From assembly GCA_001600695.1 (NCBI GenBank), contig BCKQ01000013.1:372001-436000 (forward strand): DNA of 64,000 nt, written 5' to 3'. The notes under the pieces are model-generated. The model searched no databases, was not told where the DNA came from, and saw only the letters and a program-made list of their open reading frames with translations. Below, piece after piece: positions 32,047-44,125 of this stretch. The stretch's first letter is position 1, and each line of letters opens with the position of its first letter. The DNA is from Ascoidea asiatica (lineage: Eukaryota; Ascomycota; Saccharomycetes; Ascoideales; Ascoideaceae). The position numbers and the translations under genes were made by a program.

Positions 32047-34814
32047 ACTTTTTAAATGTCAGGTTGGGTCCTAAGCTAACTTTTAACGTGATCAATTTCG
32101 TAACCTAACCTCTTAACCTTTCAACTGACTGCAAACAAAAGTTTGAAAAAAGGAAAATTACGATAGAGGCACTTCCAGCACTAACAGTTTTTTCCAAAGT
32201 TCCAAGCATTTTCTACTTTGCCGAACCCCAAACTCTGGATAAAAACAAACAATGTGATTCTTTATAATACAAAAATAGTCAAAAAAATGCCCATAATGGG
32301 AGGTCGAAGAATACACGTCCCCAACAGAGCTTTGGCTCACTCAAAAGAACAAAAACAACATTACAATCGTGATAGAGTATGTGATTGTATAGGAACATCC
32401 TATACTCTACCTTTTTGTCGTGGTTCAACCTTCGTAAAATGCTATTATTTGTTAAACAGAACATCAACATACTAACCAAAACACAAAATGCTTGAATAAT
32501 TTCACTATTAACAGAAATCGAGTTTAAAATGCAACAATGGATTTATAACAATTATATCGAAGATGTGTATGAAATGTGAGAGCATCTCAAAAATTCTCCA
32601 ATCAAAAGCCTTCTTCCGTCTTAAAATTAGGATGAGCAACGTGTCAAAACAACTTGTTTGTTAGAACGTTTGTTGATTATCAAAGTCCAAAAAATTATGG
32701 AAGGTCGTCACACAAAATTAAGAACCAATCGTGCTAAGTATTGTAGAGACTTTAACGTATTTTCAATTACCAACAAGTGAATTAGAATTCATTAGTATTT
32801 CAGACGACCATGAAAACTTATAGTTACAAAATAAAACTAGTTGTACATTAGAACCCATTTTTTAGCAACAGTCTAATCGAAAAGAAAAATCTTCAAACAT
32901 TATAGCTCTGTTTTTTGCTCAGTCTAAGCATTCTTTAGAATTGCAAACCAATAATCCTTTAAAAAATTTTTACCGTTTTGTGGATTCCACTTTTTAGTTT
33001 CCTACTATAAATTGCCAAACCTAAAATATAAGCACTATGATTATGATATAGATTATGTTAAAAATATAATTTCGAATGCAGATGGCATTGCGTTATCAAG
33101 TCATCTCTGGACTTCGGCTTACGAAATATTTATTTTTGGTGAAAATATGCATTCTTTAAATAATAAAATAAAAAGTAAAGACTTTATCATTGCCTCTGAA
33201 AAAATTCATTATCCTCATTCAGGAGCAAATAGTGCAGATGAAATTAAAAACATAATAGTTTTTTTGGTTTTAAAAAAATTGGTTAGTACTACAACAGATA
33301 ATATGTCGAATACCTCGTTATGGTATGGCTCCATAGAAAGAGGTTTAAACAGGGAAGGTTCAAACTTTCCTGTTTCAACCTTTTTAAGATCCTTCAAAAA
33401 TGGAGCCTTTGGTATTAGATGTTCAACTCATAATATAAATTTCGTTCTTTCTGATGATTTCAAACAATTACTTTAGAGTGACCTACCGAAGTTCAACATT
33501 ATGCTGGAAAACTAAACTATATGTTACCAATTTCAAATACTGGGAATCGAATGTAGCAGATGTTATTTGTCCCATTTCAGCCTTCCGCTGATTACCTCAA
33601 AAATAAAAACAGCTTATCAACAAAATTTTAACTAGTCTCCTGTCAGTTGCAAAATTGAAGATATAGTTGAAAATATTTATGAACGCTGAAGTAGATGTTT
33701 CAGGGCAGTTGGAATCGCAAACCGATGACGGAATTTTACTCATTTGGGTTTTCAGGATTGTTTGGTATTAAAAGAAGCATTTATTCAGTTTTCAGGTAAA
33801 TATGCAACTAATTCTCAAATTGATGACTCTGTTGTTTGTAAAATTCCACAATTCGCTTAGCCTTTGAAACGTTTTTACGAGGTTACAATGATCTTCCGCA
33901 TGAACTTATAGGTATTCTTCAATACAATTGTATTTTGGATTATTTAACAAAAAATATCTAAAATTATATAAGGTCCTATAATGCTGTAAAACATTTTTGG
34001 GTTAGGTTAATTTAGATTTGGTACAAAAAAACAAAAGAATATACAACTGAATTGGTTACAGAAAATCAGTTAGCTCACTTACCGTACTTGCTAACTGGCG
34101 CCGATGCAAATTGGGAGTTTACAGCTGATAATAATCATAAAGCTAAATGTCTTTTAACAAATGTAAAAGAATTAATTGCTTCAATGCCAAATGAGGAAGC
34201 AATTACTAGTTCAAATATGCTCCTAAGATTAGAGACATTAAATTTCGGAGGAGATCCTACTAATAAAAATTTCCTTGATTATAATCAACTTCGCTTTATG
34301 TTTTCATTGCAAATGTTAGGCTTGAGAAACGTTAAATTTTGTGTAAATGTGCACAAATCTTTTGGGAAGAAAATCAAACCCGGTTCCCAAAATCATACCA
34401 AATTGCTAACCTACTTTTTTCCTTTTAATCAACCAGTGTCCCAACGAAAAATAATTAAGTTTTACCCGAGTGGTTTACAAACTGTGAAGACTTACACTTT
34501 CTATTCAAAAATTATAAAAATTAATTGAAATTCTTATATCTCTACAAGTTAATTTTCGGGAAGATGTGGAGCTGGCTGAATCAGATTATTGCGATGAAAC
34601 CTTTTTTGACTCAAATCTATTTTTTAAATCCGATTTTGGTTTCACTTTGTTTATTCTATTTTTTTATTTTGTTCATTTTTTTTTTTTTTACTTGGGAATT
34701 GTTTTTTACTGATGTTATAGTCGAATACTGTAACAGGCATTGTGACAGGTTTAAGTTCCGTGCTTACACCGATTGAGTCTCGGCTGTGAGAAGTCAAACA
34801 ACCTAACACTATAG
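32047..34814 (+). mobile_element. Degenerate hAT-family DNA transposon, copy 2
   Basis: About 2.8 kb. The left end (TTTTTAAATGTCAGGTTGGG ... CTAACTTTTAACGTGATC ... AACCTAACC) matches the left ends at 11,885 and 55,362; the right end at about 34,800-34,814 (AACCTAACACTATAG) is a shortened inverted match. Left subterminal region keeps TGGGAGGTCGAAGAATACAC (32,299-32,318), the B-box-like part of the tRNA-like sequence, but the A-box part is eroded. Carries a decayed transposase closely related to copy 1. Confidence 0.75.
32529..34640 (+). pseudogene. hAT transposase, copy 2, broken
   Basis: N-terminus MQQWIYNNYIEDVYE parallels copy 1 (MAQWIYQNFTKKNYE), then a TGA. The core at 33,012-33,476 is uninterrupted for 154 codons: NADGIALSSHLWTSAYEIFI (first catalytic Asp replaced by His in SSHLWT), HSGANSADEI, TDNMSNTSLW (second Asp kept) and IRCSTHNINFVLSDDFKQLL. 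The segment 34,052-34,528 parallels the copy 1 C-terminal half; where copy 1 has GSERLFS this one reads VSQRKIIKF, so the catalytic Glu is Gln. The tail FREDVELAESDYCDETFF (about 34,555-34,608) matches the acidic tail of copy 1. Copies differ at many amino acids, so they diverged before decay or long ago. Confidence 0.8.
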
Positions 34815-34907
34815 GTGTGGTAGCAAACCACTCAATAAATCAAATACATCGCTAGCCCTCTTCCCATTCTATCCCAAACATCCTTGTAAAATTATAATTT
34901 TCCGCCC

Positions 34908-34945
34908 ACTAATATACGTATTCCTTGGCGATTCCCTATATTGGT
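34908..34945. repeat. 38-bp imperfect palindrome, left copy
   Basis: Arms ACTAATATA and TATATTGGT separated by 20 bp. A second palindrome of identical total length lies in direct orientation at 36,438-36,475 (arms ACCAATATA and TATATTGGT, perfect 9-bp inverted repeat). Both also share ATACGT inside the left arm. They bracket an unknown decayed gene. Confidence 0.6.
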
Positions 34946-35061
34946 TAAGCCAAAAAAAATAATTGAACACTCAAAATAAGCAAACAACCTATCAACAAAT
35001 TAATAAAACAGAGTATTATAATCTCAATAAAAACGTAAATTAACAGCTTTCTATATCAAAG

Positions 35062-36408
35062 ATGCATCCTCCAGACAATCCACAAGCAACAGATCGCACA
35101 ACCAAAAGGTCGCAGAACCAACATATTTGAGAAACAATAAATGGTTCAACTGAAAAGCAACAAGAACAAAATCAACCAACCGAAGTTCAAGATGATCAAT
35201 CAAAAAAACATCCAGATGATCAACGAACAGAAAACCAAAATAAATGATTCCCCAGAGGAACCAGCAACAGATACCAAGAACGAATCTGAATCGAACTACT
35301 CACCCTCAAAAGAAGAATCAAGTGATTAAAACTAAACCCCAGAAACTGACATAACTCCATCATTTCCTCCACCAGAAATCAAATATATTAGATCAAAACA
35401 AGAACAGATGTGGATGGAATACAATACTGTGAATCTGAAATAGAAACGTTTAAAGGAATGATCCACCCAATTATTTTTGAAGGACAATTATCAATTACTA
35501 GACAGTCTATCCAAAGAATACTCAATGCTATCGATGTACAATTTATTTCTTTATTATGTAAAAGAAGAGCTGATGAAAATATCACTTTATTGCTCTGCTC
35601 AACAAAATTTGGCTATAGGCAAACACTAGATTTCTTTGCAGAATCAGCAAATAAGAATCAACCATTTAGTTCGGACTTCTTTTTCGATCCTGAAGGTGAG
35701 TATTTAATTGGAATAATGGAATCTTCCATAATTACTCTCACCAATCCCAAAAATGAAAAAGGATGATTTTTCTACAATATTACAATTATGAAAGCGTTTT
35801 TTATTAGAACCTGTAACAAAGAAAAAAGCTTTAGTTCCGTCCTACAACACAAAAATCCATATTCCTTTTCATAAAGGAGGTTGTAAATATCAAGTTTGAT
35901 GCCTAATTTATGGATTATCTTATGGTCATGAATCTGAATTCTTTAAGAATTTAAATTTCATTCAACCGTTTAAACTTTGGATCAAAGGTATCATTTCAAC
36001 TCTCGTAAACCATCAATTAATCTTCGACCATATTGATAGCAAAGTTCATGTATTAAAAACTGAACTAAATAAAAAACTAGCGCATGCCCATTCACAATTT
36101 CAGACAAGATTAGTCAAAATATTTACAACCCAGACTCCCTTTTACTGGTAAACTAATCAATCAAAGAATTTTAAGAGTTGGTATTGCTTAATATAAACAT
36201 TAGACCTCCATGTTAAACATTCATTAGAACTGAATGGCCTCGCATTGTCCCACTATCCGAAGTCCCTGATATTATAACTGCATTTTTAAATCAAACAAAT
36301 ATAACAAATGGAACAACTGGAAGAGCCGAAATCATTAAGCTGTTTTGCAATACTCCAAGTGCAGTTTTCTTTTCAGTATTTCAAATAAGAAAAAATTATA
36401 AACCATAA
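35062..36408 (+). pseudogene. Decayed ~440-codon gene of unknown family between palindromes
   Basis: ATG at 35,062 begins MHPPDNPQATDRTTKRSQNQ, followed by a Gln/Asp/Asn-rich hydrophilic region. After frame changes the frame at 35,410-35,766 is open for 118 codons (SITRQSIQRILNAIDVQFIS, LLLCSTKFGYRQTLDFFAES, DPEGEYLIGIMESSIITL). Then come KIHIPFHKGGCKYQV, LIYGLSYGHESEFFKNLNFI and HAHSQFQTRLVKIFTTQTPF, and finally, at 36,215-36,403, RTEWPRIVPLSEVPDIITAF and GRAEIIKLFCNTPSAVFFSV ending KNYKP and a stop. No catalytic motif of a known transposase, integrase or tyrosine recombinase is evident. Upstream sequence 34,960-35,061 is A-rich. Being bracketed by equal palindromes suggests a mobile unit. 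Confidence 0.45.
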
Positions 36409-36437
36409 ATCTTACAATTCCATTTTTTTTACTACCA

Positions 36438-36475
36438 ACCAATATACGTGATCCACAGGAATTACTTATATTGGT
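36438..36475. repeat. 38-bp palindrome, right copy
   Basis: Perfect 9-bp arms ACCAATATA/TATATTGGT around 20 bp; direct-orientation partner of 34,908-34,945, 30 bp after the stop of the decayed gene. Confidence 0.6.
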
Positions 36476-37009
36476 GAAACCTCTAAACTTTATTTAGTTT
36501 GCAATCAATTTTTAACCAATCAAATTCGAGCTATTATTATTTTTTTTACTTTAACTTTCTTCAGATTTCCCCAGTACAATTAGCCAAGGCTCCTATACAA
36601 AACTATCAAAACACAAAAACTGTATGAATCCTTTACTTCCCTTCAAATGTTTAGTTTTTTCAGATCTTTCTTTTATTACGGCGGAAGTATATTAAATTTT
36701 GGTATATAACACTATCCAAATTTAAAATTTCTACTATTGGATACTTATTTTATTTTATTTCACATTATTGCTTTTATACTGTAATTATAATATACTATAG
36801 ATTCCTTTATCTTATTGTTGATCTGTACAGCCAATTTCCGAAGCTCCCCCGATCTTCTTGGGCAATCCTAAGTCATGCTGTAATTTTTAAAGTTTATAAA
36901 AATTACCTCTTCGAAATCTCAAACTGGAGTTTTTAACTCGAGAATGGGGCTGGAATGTGTGTTTTGTTCTCATTTTCTGTTATAAGTAGAAGTAATACCT
37001 TCCTTAACG

Positions 37010-37893
37010 TTGGGCAAGCACAAGCAGCGGGTGATAGAGTTTCTGGTTAGAACTCCTATAATGGTGTTTTTTCTTTGTATCTAGTTCGCATCTATTGTTG
37101 AGAATATTTTTGCCGACTTTGCGGCCGACTAGTGGGTACTTAGTGTTTCTTGAAATGAACACCTGGTTGCTGATTGGGAGGAAAAATATGACCATGTCAA
37201 ATTTTTACTGACGTTTGCTAAGGTTTTGAAGAGTGGTATCAAATTCTACCCTTTTTTAGATGAGAATAGGAATTTTTAAAAGCACGTCGTGACTGTGTGC
37301 AGTTTTAATCCTTTGCTTGTTGATCTTAGGAACATTTTAATAGAAAAGAACAACTTGAAGAGGTTGCAAATGATAAAAAAAATTTATTCTAGGCTCCCAA
37401 ACGAATTTATTACTGACATTTACCTAAATTTTGCCACTAAAAAGTCTTGCTTTACTTATTTCCATTACTTGGATCTTAGACAGCTTGGGAATAGAGAAAG
37501 CATTTTCACTTTTAATAAGTTACTTACGAAGGGTTCCGGTTTGTGAATGCTACGCTTGACAGACCGAAAAATATACTTTGTTTCTGGACAAACAACAAAT
37601 TCTACACGGATTCACCGATTAAACTATTGTCAACAGCCAGGTCTTATAAGTTTGTTATTACTGTCTAAAGGTGCATGTAAACCCATCATGAGTATTACGA
37701 CCACGATAATGAAGCTCTTAAATATTGGCTTCAGCGACTGAGTTACCGGCGAATAAACAGTCTCGCTCTAACGTGATTACACGGTGGGGATGATTGAGTA
37801 TATCACCATTACTTCTTTGTTACTGGACAAGAAGAATTAGTCCCGGTTGCTATACAAAACCGTAGTCGAACGCCGTACAAGTAAGTACAGTTA
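37010..37893 (+). pseudogene. Decayed ORF of unknown family
   Basis: Frame 1 from 37,010 to 37,546 has four early stops then 85 uninterrupted codons: GKHKQRVIEFLVRTPIMVFF, DWEEKYDHVKFLLTFAKVLK, SFNPLLVDLRNILIEKNNLK, QMIKKIYSRLPNEFITDIYL, LGNRESIFTFNKLLTKGSGL. A frameshift at ~37,543 leads to FVNATLDRPKNILCFWTNNK, FYTDSPIKLLSTARSYKFVI, EYYDHDNEALKYWLQRLSYR and YHHYFFVTGQEELVPVAIQN to about 37,893. The segment IKKIYSRLPNEFITDIYL faintly resembles KQMFYNLPNEFSNEIKL in the integrase-type relic at 44.4 kb, so it could be another part of the same element family; that is weak. Function unknown. Confidence 0.42.
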
Positions 37894-40062
37894 TTCTCTC
37901 GTGATTAGAATTCAACTACAGAAAAAATGACGCTCTCAAAAGTTGCGGATGCGTTGTTTGTTTGTTCGGTTATTATGAGTGGGACCTGTACATTATATTT
38001 GTGTACAGGTACAGCCTATTTGTAAATAGGAACTTAATAAATTTCTTGAAATATTTACAGGCGACAATTGGTAACAGACCCGCCTTAGTGGTAGTAATTC
38101 GAACCTTAGCAATACCTGTATTCTTTCATTGATGTATTCGAATCCGGTTGATTGTTGAGTTATGACGGGATTGCGATTTATTGCATTGCCATATTTTCTT
38201 AATAGGTCTTTTATATGAGCTGTAATACTTTACTCTGTCATTAATACTTCGCGAACCGGCAGCAGAAAAGCAGCGTAAAGAATAAATTAGTGAAACGTCA
38301 TCTGTGTATAGTTCAAGGTCCGAACCAGGACCCCTTAACAATTGGCCTTTCCATCACCGGGCCTAGAAGAGTGGTATTTAGAAAGTATTATGCAGACAGA
38401 ACGAAGGAGTAATTGACTGAAGAGTGGTTGTGGTTAGTAAGAGTGAAATAACTTGTATACAGCCTGTAGTCCAAAGACGACTTATGTCTTCTGTAACTTC
38501 AAAAATTACACGAGAATTTGAGGCTTTCTTGATATTTTATATAGGAAGTTAGAAGGATTAACGTAAGCGGTGATGGAATCTAGCGCCGGTACCGAGCCAT
38601 GAAGGTGAACATGTCTGGACGAACGCTTAACTGGTGCGTTAGTGGAATCTGTGACGTATATTCCATTTAAAATATAGAGCACCGTGTAAAAGGCACTGTT
38701 GAAAGGCGAGTGAATACATTCAGAGACCTTACCCATAGTAAAAAATGGACAATAATATGATAGTGATAATAGGGAAGATAGCCTTGCAGGAAAAAATATT
38801 CAACAGAATCCTGATAATGTCACCGGCGGAAGGTGATTTTCATCTGGCCATGTTCTGCTTGATAGATAGCTGTCGTGACTCTGAAAGTAGTTGGCTTTAT
38901 AGATTCATTATAAATAATTTAACGGTTCAATGGCTAACTTAAGTTGTAATCAAGAGTATTTTAAGTTGTAAAGCAAAGAACCCTTTAAATATACATTGGA
39001 AACAAACGTCAAATATAATTCCCACCAGCTTGACAGTACAAACTTTGAATATTGATTCTTGGATAGAGGAAAGATTAGAAAAGACCATACATAATCGGGT
39101 AAGGCAGGGTACTAAATATTATTACAAGATGAATATAGGCATGCCAGATGCGATTGAGTCCATGTAGGTGTATTAACAATAACGGAGCCCTTATAAATTA
39201 GTATGCTAACCACTTTGAACGAAAATGGACTAGCCTCAATTAGTATGCTAGCCGTTTTAAAGTATTGAGACAAATGCTTCAAGTATAATTTCGGACCTAT
39301 ATTCTTATCATATTAAATTAAAAGAAAGTTCATTTTAAAATAAGTTTCATTTTTTATTAGGTGCTTCTCTTTTGATATGTGTTTCCACTTTGGTTATGAT
39401 TACCTTATTTATTGTTCTTGTTTGTGTATATATTTCCCCTAGGAAGCTAACTTTTTTTGCATTTTAGTAACAAAATTAATATATAACAGACCTTGAGGCA
39501 CTTTTATTTATATTTTTTTAAATTAACGTTAACTATTAGATTATTATTAAATTTTACTATTTATATTAAATGTCCATTTAACTCAATTAATTTAAATTCG
39601 AACTCTTTAAATGAAATAATTGGCCAATTTGAAAATAAGTTGCGACTGTATCTCGCTCTCATCTTAGATATTTATGTTCAACATGATTAAAAAAATTTTT
39701 TGTTGATGGTTGATCAGATATTTCAATTGCTAGTTCAGTCATAACGATTTTTGAAAACATAATTAATGGAAGTGCAAATCATATTATACTTCCAATTTGT
39801 ATCTGCAAATTACAGTTAATTATTTCATATAAAGAACCAGCAACGATTTATATCCGCGTAAATTATAGCTTTAGTTAATAGTTAGTTATTGTCAATTATT
39901 TTTGGTTTAACATTATCCTTTTTTCAATTTTGTTTATTTATAATTTAACTTTTAACTCATAATTTAAGTTATGTATTAAGTCAACACGATTTATTTTTTT
40001 TATTCGGTCTGTTTGATTTTGCGAAATACAAAAACATATTATTTATGAAAAATAGTTTTCAA
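37894..40062. other. No gene recognised
   Basis: Contains a TTAGTGGTAGT word at 38,086 and ATTCGAATCC at 38,143, which imitate tRNA A- and B-boxes at roughly tRNA spacing but without stems. A 65-codon frame at 38,745-38,942 (MDNNMIVIIGKIALQEKIFN) has no recognisable relatives. A short inexact duplication of TTAGTATGCTA at about 39,199 and 39,240 is present. Otherwise AT-rich filler. Confidence 0.4.
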
Positions 40063-40357
40063 AAATTATTTGTCAGATAATTTTACTACTGACAAGGATA
40101 AGCTCAATCAAAATGGCTTTGCAGCTAAACTAGGTCAACATTCAACATTAATTAGTAATATTAGTCATAACATTGAATAAATTAAGGCTGTGCTTGAAAT
40201 AGAAATCAGTAAAGAGCTGCATAGAAGAATTAAATATAACAATGGACATAAACATCAACAGTTATCGAAAACTCAAAAATTTTTGTATCATTATATCGAT
40301 GGTACAGTTCTCGATAGACAAACCAATTCCCCTTGGAAAATTTATTATCAATACTAA
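40063..40357 (+). pseudogene. Small decayed ORF, unknown
   Basis: About 98 codons with a single internal TAA (40,178): SDNFTTDKDKLNQNGFAAKL, GQHSTLISNISHNIE, IKAVLEIEISKELHRRIKYN, QLSKTQKFLYHYIDGTVLDR and a final SPWKIYYQY before TAA. Amphipathic, charged, protein-like. No family recognised. Confidence 0.33.
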
Positions 40358-40981
40358 TAACTGTCAAATTGCTGTTTTACACAAATGAATCCATATCAAA
40401 AAATAAAATTTAAAGTTTTTCGAGACTTTTGGAGATTGGTTCACCGTAATTGTTTTGATTTTTCTTATTTTACGTTTATTACGAGATTCAAAATGTTTAA
40501 TGAAGTTATTCTTCATTGCAGTAATGCTTCTGTGTCTAACGGAGAGCCTAAGTTCACTGGTACGTCTTAGCTACAATTATGTTTTTAATACTAGTTTCAA
40601 ATATTCATTTGTTTTCAATATAGTTATGTATTTAATTTTCTGCTATGAAGCCCTTTTATTTATTGTATAAGTTATTTTTTTGTTCAATATTAAATTTCCG
40701 TGATTCTTAATCTTAGCGATTTTTCAACGCGTTCTTTTAGGTAAATATTTCTTTTAGTCTATCTTATTTAAAACATAGGCCTGTAAGAAACCAGAACAAG
40801 AAAGGCGATTTGTACTTGCTCATACGACCGGATGAATTAAAGAACCGCAGTGTGGTTAACCAAAATTTCCCGGTACTTTAGTAATTGATTTAATTAGCTG
40901 AAACCCAGTTATACATGTGGATGTCATTGGGCGAGATTTATATCGACCGTGTCTCGTCCAAAAAAAAGAATTTTCAGGTTT

Positions 40982-41066
40982 CTGAGCGAAACACGCTCAG
41001 TTAAAAAATCGTTTCTTTCTGATCGAAGCACGCTCAGCTAAATGGAATTGCGTTTATCTGAGCGTG
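40982..41066. repeat. CTGAGCG hairpin cluster
   Basis: A perfect 7-bp hairpin CTGAGCG-AAACA-CGCTCAG at 40,982-41,000, a second CTGATCG-AAGCA-CGCTCAG at 41,019-41,037 (one mismatch) and a half site CTGAGCGTG at 41,058-41,066. A GC-richer block follows to about 41,350 with a CCGACTTTTTTCGG hairpin. Confidence 0.6.
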
Positions 41067-43087
41067 ATTTGAAAAGAGCCTGTAGGTTGTTTTTAGCTGC
41101 CTAAAAGCATTTAAAATTTGGCAAGCAGGTTGTTTGAATCCAGGGTTTTTCGGAAATTTTTTTTCCTTTTGAAAATATGCAGAATTGATCGAGCTGGTAG
41201 CTATCAAACAATACTCTCTCCTAGCCTCATCGTGCAATATCCTGGGGCAGGCTGTAAGGTGTGGGGCTTTGCACACTGTGCGCCACCGACTTTTTTCGGT
41301 CGCTCGCAAAACCACAAACCTCGCTCGTGACTTTTCAGTCGCTAATTTCTTCGAAGAACAAGACAAGCCTAACTTATTTAATATGTAGCATAATTGATTG
41401 TTCTGTATAAGAAACGGAAACCCAATGTCGTTCATCAGATCCCCAATCCTCACCAGTGCCACATGCAGTTTCATATCCGTCCTCATGTGGAATAATAAGA
41501 TTTTTCATGGAAACCTCTTTGAAATCCTTCCGGCGCATCGGTGTCACTTTACTGGGGAAAGCTTTAACCTTTTTTGTTTGTAGTTGGCATCGGCTACCTC
41601 TAACTTGGCTTTATAGTCAATTTTTTGTTTAAGCTGTTATAACTAACGTTAGAAACAGAGAGGTGAGTTTTTTTTTTTAATGATGTTTAGCTCCTCATAT
41701 TTTGTTAGTATTTTATTTTTCAAATCCCTTCATTCTCTAGCAATGCTAATTCGTTCTTCTTTTGAATATTTTACATCGACTATCTCAAAAGCAGTTAGCG
41801 ACTTATCGGAACAGCGGTAAAAATAATACTTTACATGTAGCTTCACCCTCAACCAAAATTCGACGATCTACCATAACCTTGGCGACAAGATAGGGGTTAC
41901 AGCTGACCAACTTTTTCAAAACAAGAGCCCAAAATCATTCTTCCCAACGCTGACAGGAATTAGAGCGCTTTGACAAAACCTTTTCAAATCGGCAGAATAA
42001 ACATACTTGGCGAAGTCATGTGACCATAATACAATAAAGTTTCCTTGCCCCACTGACAAAGGTAACACCACTTTTTTAAATGGTTCGATTTTAAAAAACA
42101 TAATATAAGTAAATTGTGAAAAGCAGATGGAAATATTAATCTACCTCTTTTATATGGGAGTTAATATGTTGAAAGACTAAATTGCATGGATTCAGCGCAT
42201 ATAGGTCACGTGACGCGTGACCGCAAGAGGAGCTCCTAACCTGATGCAGATATTTCTATACCTGGTAGGCCACAACACAAAGGAAAAACTTTTTTTGTTT
42301 TTATCTTTTTTTTGTTGTCTTTGCTCCTCACACTTATCAGATTTTTCAGATGACTCGTATCCTAAATCTATCTTTGAAACTTTCGGTCGTACGTTGACAA
42401 CAACGCGAGCAAACTAAGTTTGTAAGTCAAGTTTGGGAAAACGAAAATTTGATAACTGTAATAATAAAAATAATAATAATAATAACTATCATAATACTAA
42501 ATAACTGTTATACTATACAATAATCATTTAAAATATAATAGTAAGAGGAGTCTCACTAGACAATGTTCACAATGATTATAAAAATAATAATCCTAGTTTC
42601 AGTATTTATACTTGTAAGCTTAATTAATATTGCAATATTAAATTTAACTAATACCATTAATAGTAATATTTTTAAAAGTAAAACAAATTTCATATCTCAT
42701 AAAAGCAGTATAGAATCATAGAACCACTAATTTGAAATATAATAATATTATTACACAATAATAAGCAAACTCATAAAAAGTTTTAATATAATTAATACTA
42801 AGAATTTCTATTCTAATTTCAGAAAATAATATTCTAAAAGCTAAGGAACCACTTCGCAACCCACAAAAAAACTCTTATAAAACATTTCGTTAACAGTATT
42901 GCTCGTTACAAGTTATTATTCAAAGGAAAAAGTTAGTTGGTATTTTAGGAAACTAAATTAATAATATTACATTACATCTGTTATTAGAGAATTTGCTACT
43001 ATAATTGTGTTTGTGTTCAAAAATAATATATACTTCTTTCCATTACTGCGTTGCTCTCCTCAACATAATACAATTTTGGGTTTTAAA
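41067..43087. other. No gene recognised; leader of the protease-integrase element
   Basis: The minus strand has a 150-codon open frame at 41,034-41,486, but it overlaps the hairpin cluster, shows no domain and I treat it as chance in a GC-richer stretch. CACGTGACGCGTGACC at 42,208-42,223 holds an E-box. At about 42,876 TTATAAAACA is a TATA-like sequence some 200 bp before the protease ORF. Confidence 0.4.
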
Positions 43088-43985
43088 ATGATTGAACCCT
43101 ACTTTGATTGAGTCTAACGGATCACGATCTGCACACCCTAATGAGGACAGCTTGTCGACTATAATTCCAAAACGTTGGCATGATGACAGTTTAGTGAATC
43201 TGTTAATTAAATATCTTCCAAGTTCAATTCCAGATACATATTGGTCAGAAGGCGCTAATGACTATTTGCTGCAACCCTTGTACTGGTGCAATAGTTTTGT
43301 TTTGTATTTGAATCCAAATATGTTTCCCTTAATTTCATCCAATGGGGTGTTAAATAAATTAACGCCGAATTTTCTAACATCGGCCAGGTGGTCTACAGAA
43401 TCTGCTACTGATGATCTGCTGCAAATTGTTTTAGTTACGGCGTATTTCTACCACAACCACTGGCTCACAGTGTTCTCCCAAACTAAAGTGAATCCCAATG
43501 ATTCTTCTTGTTATATTGTAGCTTCGTTATCTGGGTCAAAAAAATTAGAACCATTAGAAAAAGATCAAATGATGCTTTCATGCTTGCTCGGCTGCGCTTT
43601 TGATTCAATTAATATGAAGCAAACATTTACGGACTTTGACAGTCAAAAGAACAGTTATTATTGTGGTTATTTTGCAGCCTCATACTTCACTGCTCTCGTT
43701 CAACTAATTCAAACAAAAACTTCAATTACTGGAACTGATGTTTTTAAAACGCGCCGACAAATATCGTAAGATTCCATTGACACTCTAAATGAGAGCTTCT
43801 AGAAGTTCATCGATACAGATATCATACTTCCTAAAAATAACAAGTGCTCTTCAATAGACTATGACGTCATTTCCACAATAGCAGATATTTAAAAAAGGGA
43901 GTTGGATACAGAAAGTCATTCTAGTCAAGAACTGTGTAAGAAAAAAAAATCAATGATTCTCATGAATTGGCAGACAACCTTTAGT
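43088..43985 (+). pseudogene. C48 (Ulp1/SENP-like) cysteine protease ORF of a mobile element
   Basis: 225 uninterrupted codons from 43,092 to 43,769, then the same frame continues with scattered stops to about 43,985. The core fits the Ulp1 fold: W100 in ARWSTESATDDLL, H123-W124 in YHNHWLTVFSQ, Gln185 in DSQKNSYY and the nucleophile C191 in YYCGYFAASYF. Where the family has its catalytic Asp (xYDSL/VDSL) this protein reads YIVASLSG, Ala144, explained by one GAT-to-GCT change. There is no in-frame ATG at the start: an ATG at 43,088 is one frame off, so a one-base indel has hit the N-terminus. Ulp1-like proteases are host deSUMOylases, but copies also travel in Ginger, Mutator-like and other transposons. 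The integrase relic 600 bp downstream on the same strand supports a transposon origin. Confidence 0.68.
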
Positions 43986-44125
43986 CCTAGAAAGCCGTTC
44001 AGTCAGAAATGAATTGACCAAAACAATTTCATAGCCGTTTAATAACTAAAGATAATACATAACCGGGTAATAATGGTTCGAACTTAGTCACTTAGAAAAT
44101 AGAATCCATTAGCCGTACTTCTCCT

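Noticed and set aside
35062-36408. Crypton-type tyrosine recombinase for the palindrome-flanked gene
   Set aside because: No R...HxxR...Y arrangement could be found in the reconstructed frames.
38086-38155. tRNA suggested by TTAGTGGTAGT and ATTCGAATCC
   Set aside because: Spacing is near tRNA-like but no D, anticodon or T stem forms.
41034-41486. 150-codon minus-strand open frame
   Set aside because: Overlaps the hairpin cluster and a GC-richer block, composition not protein-like over its length, no motif, and no coding-like flanks.
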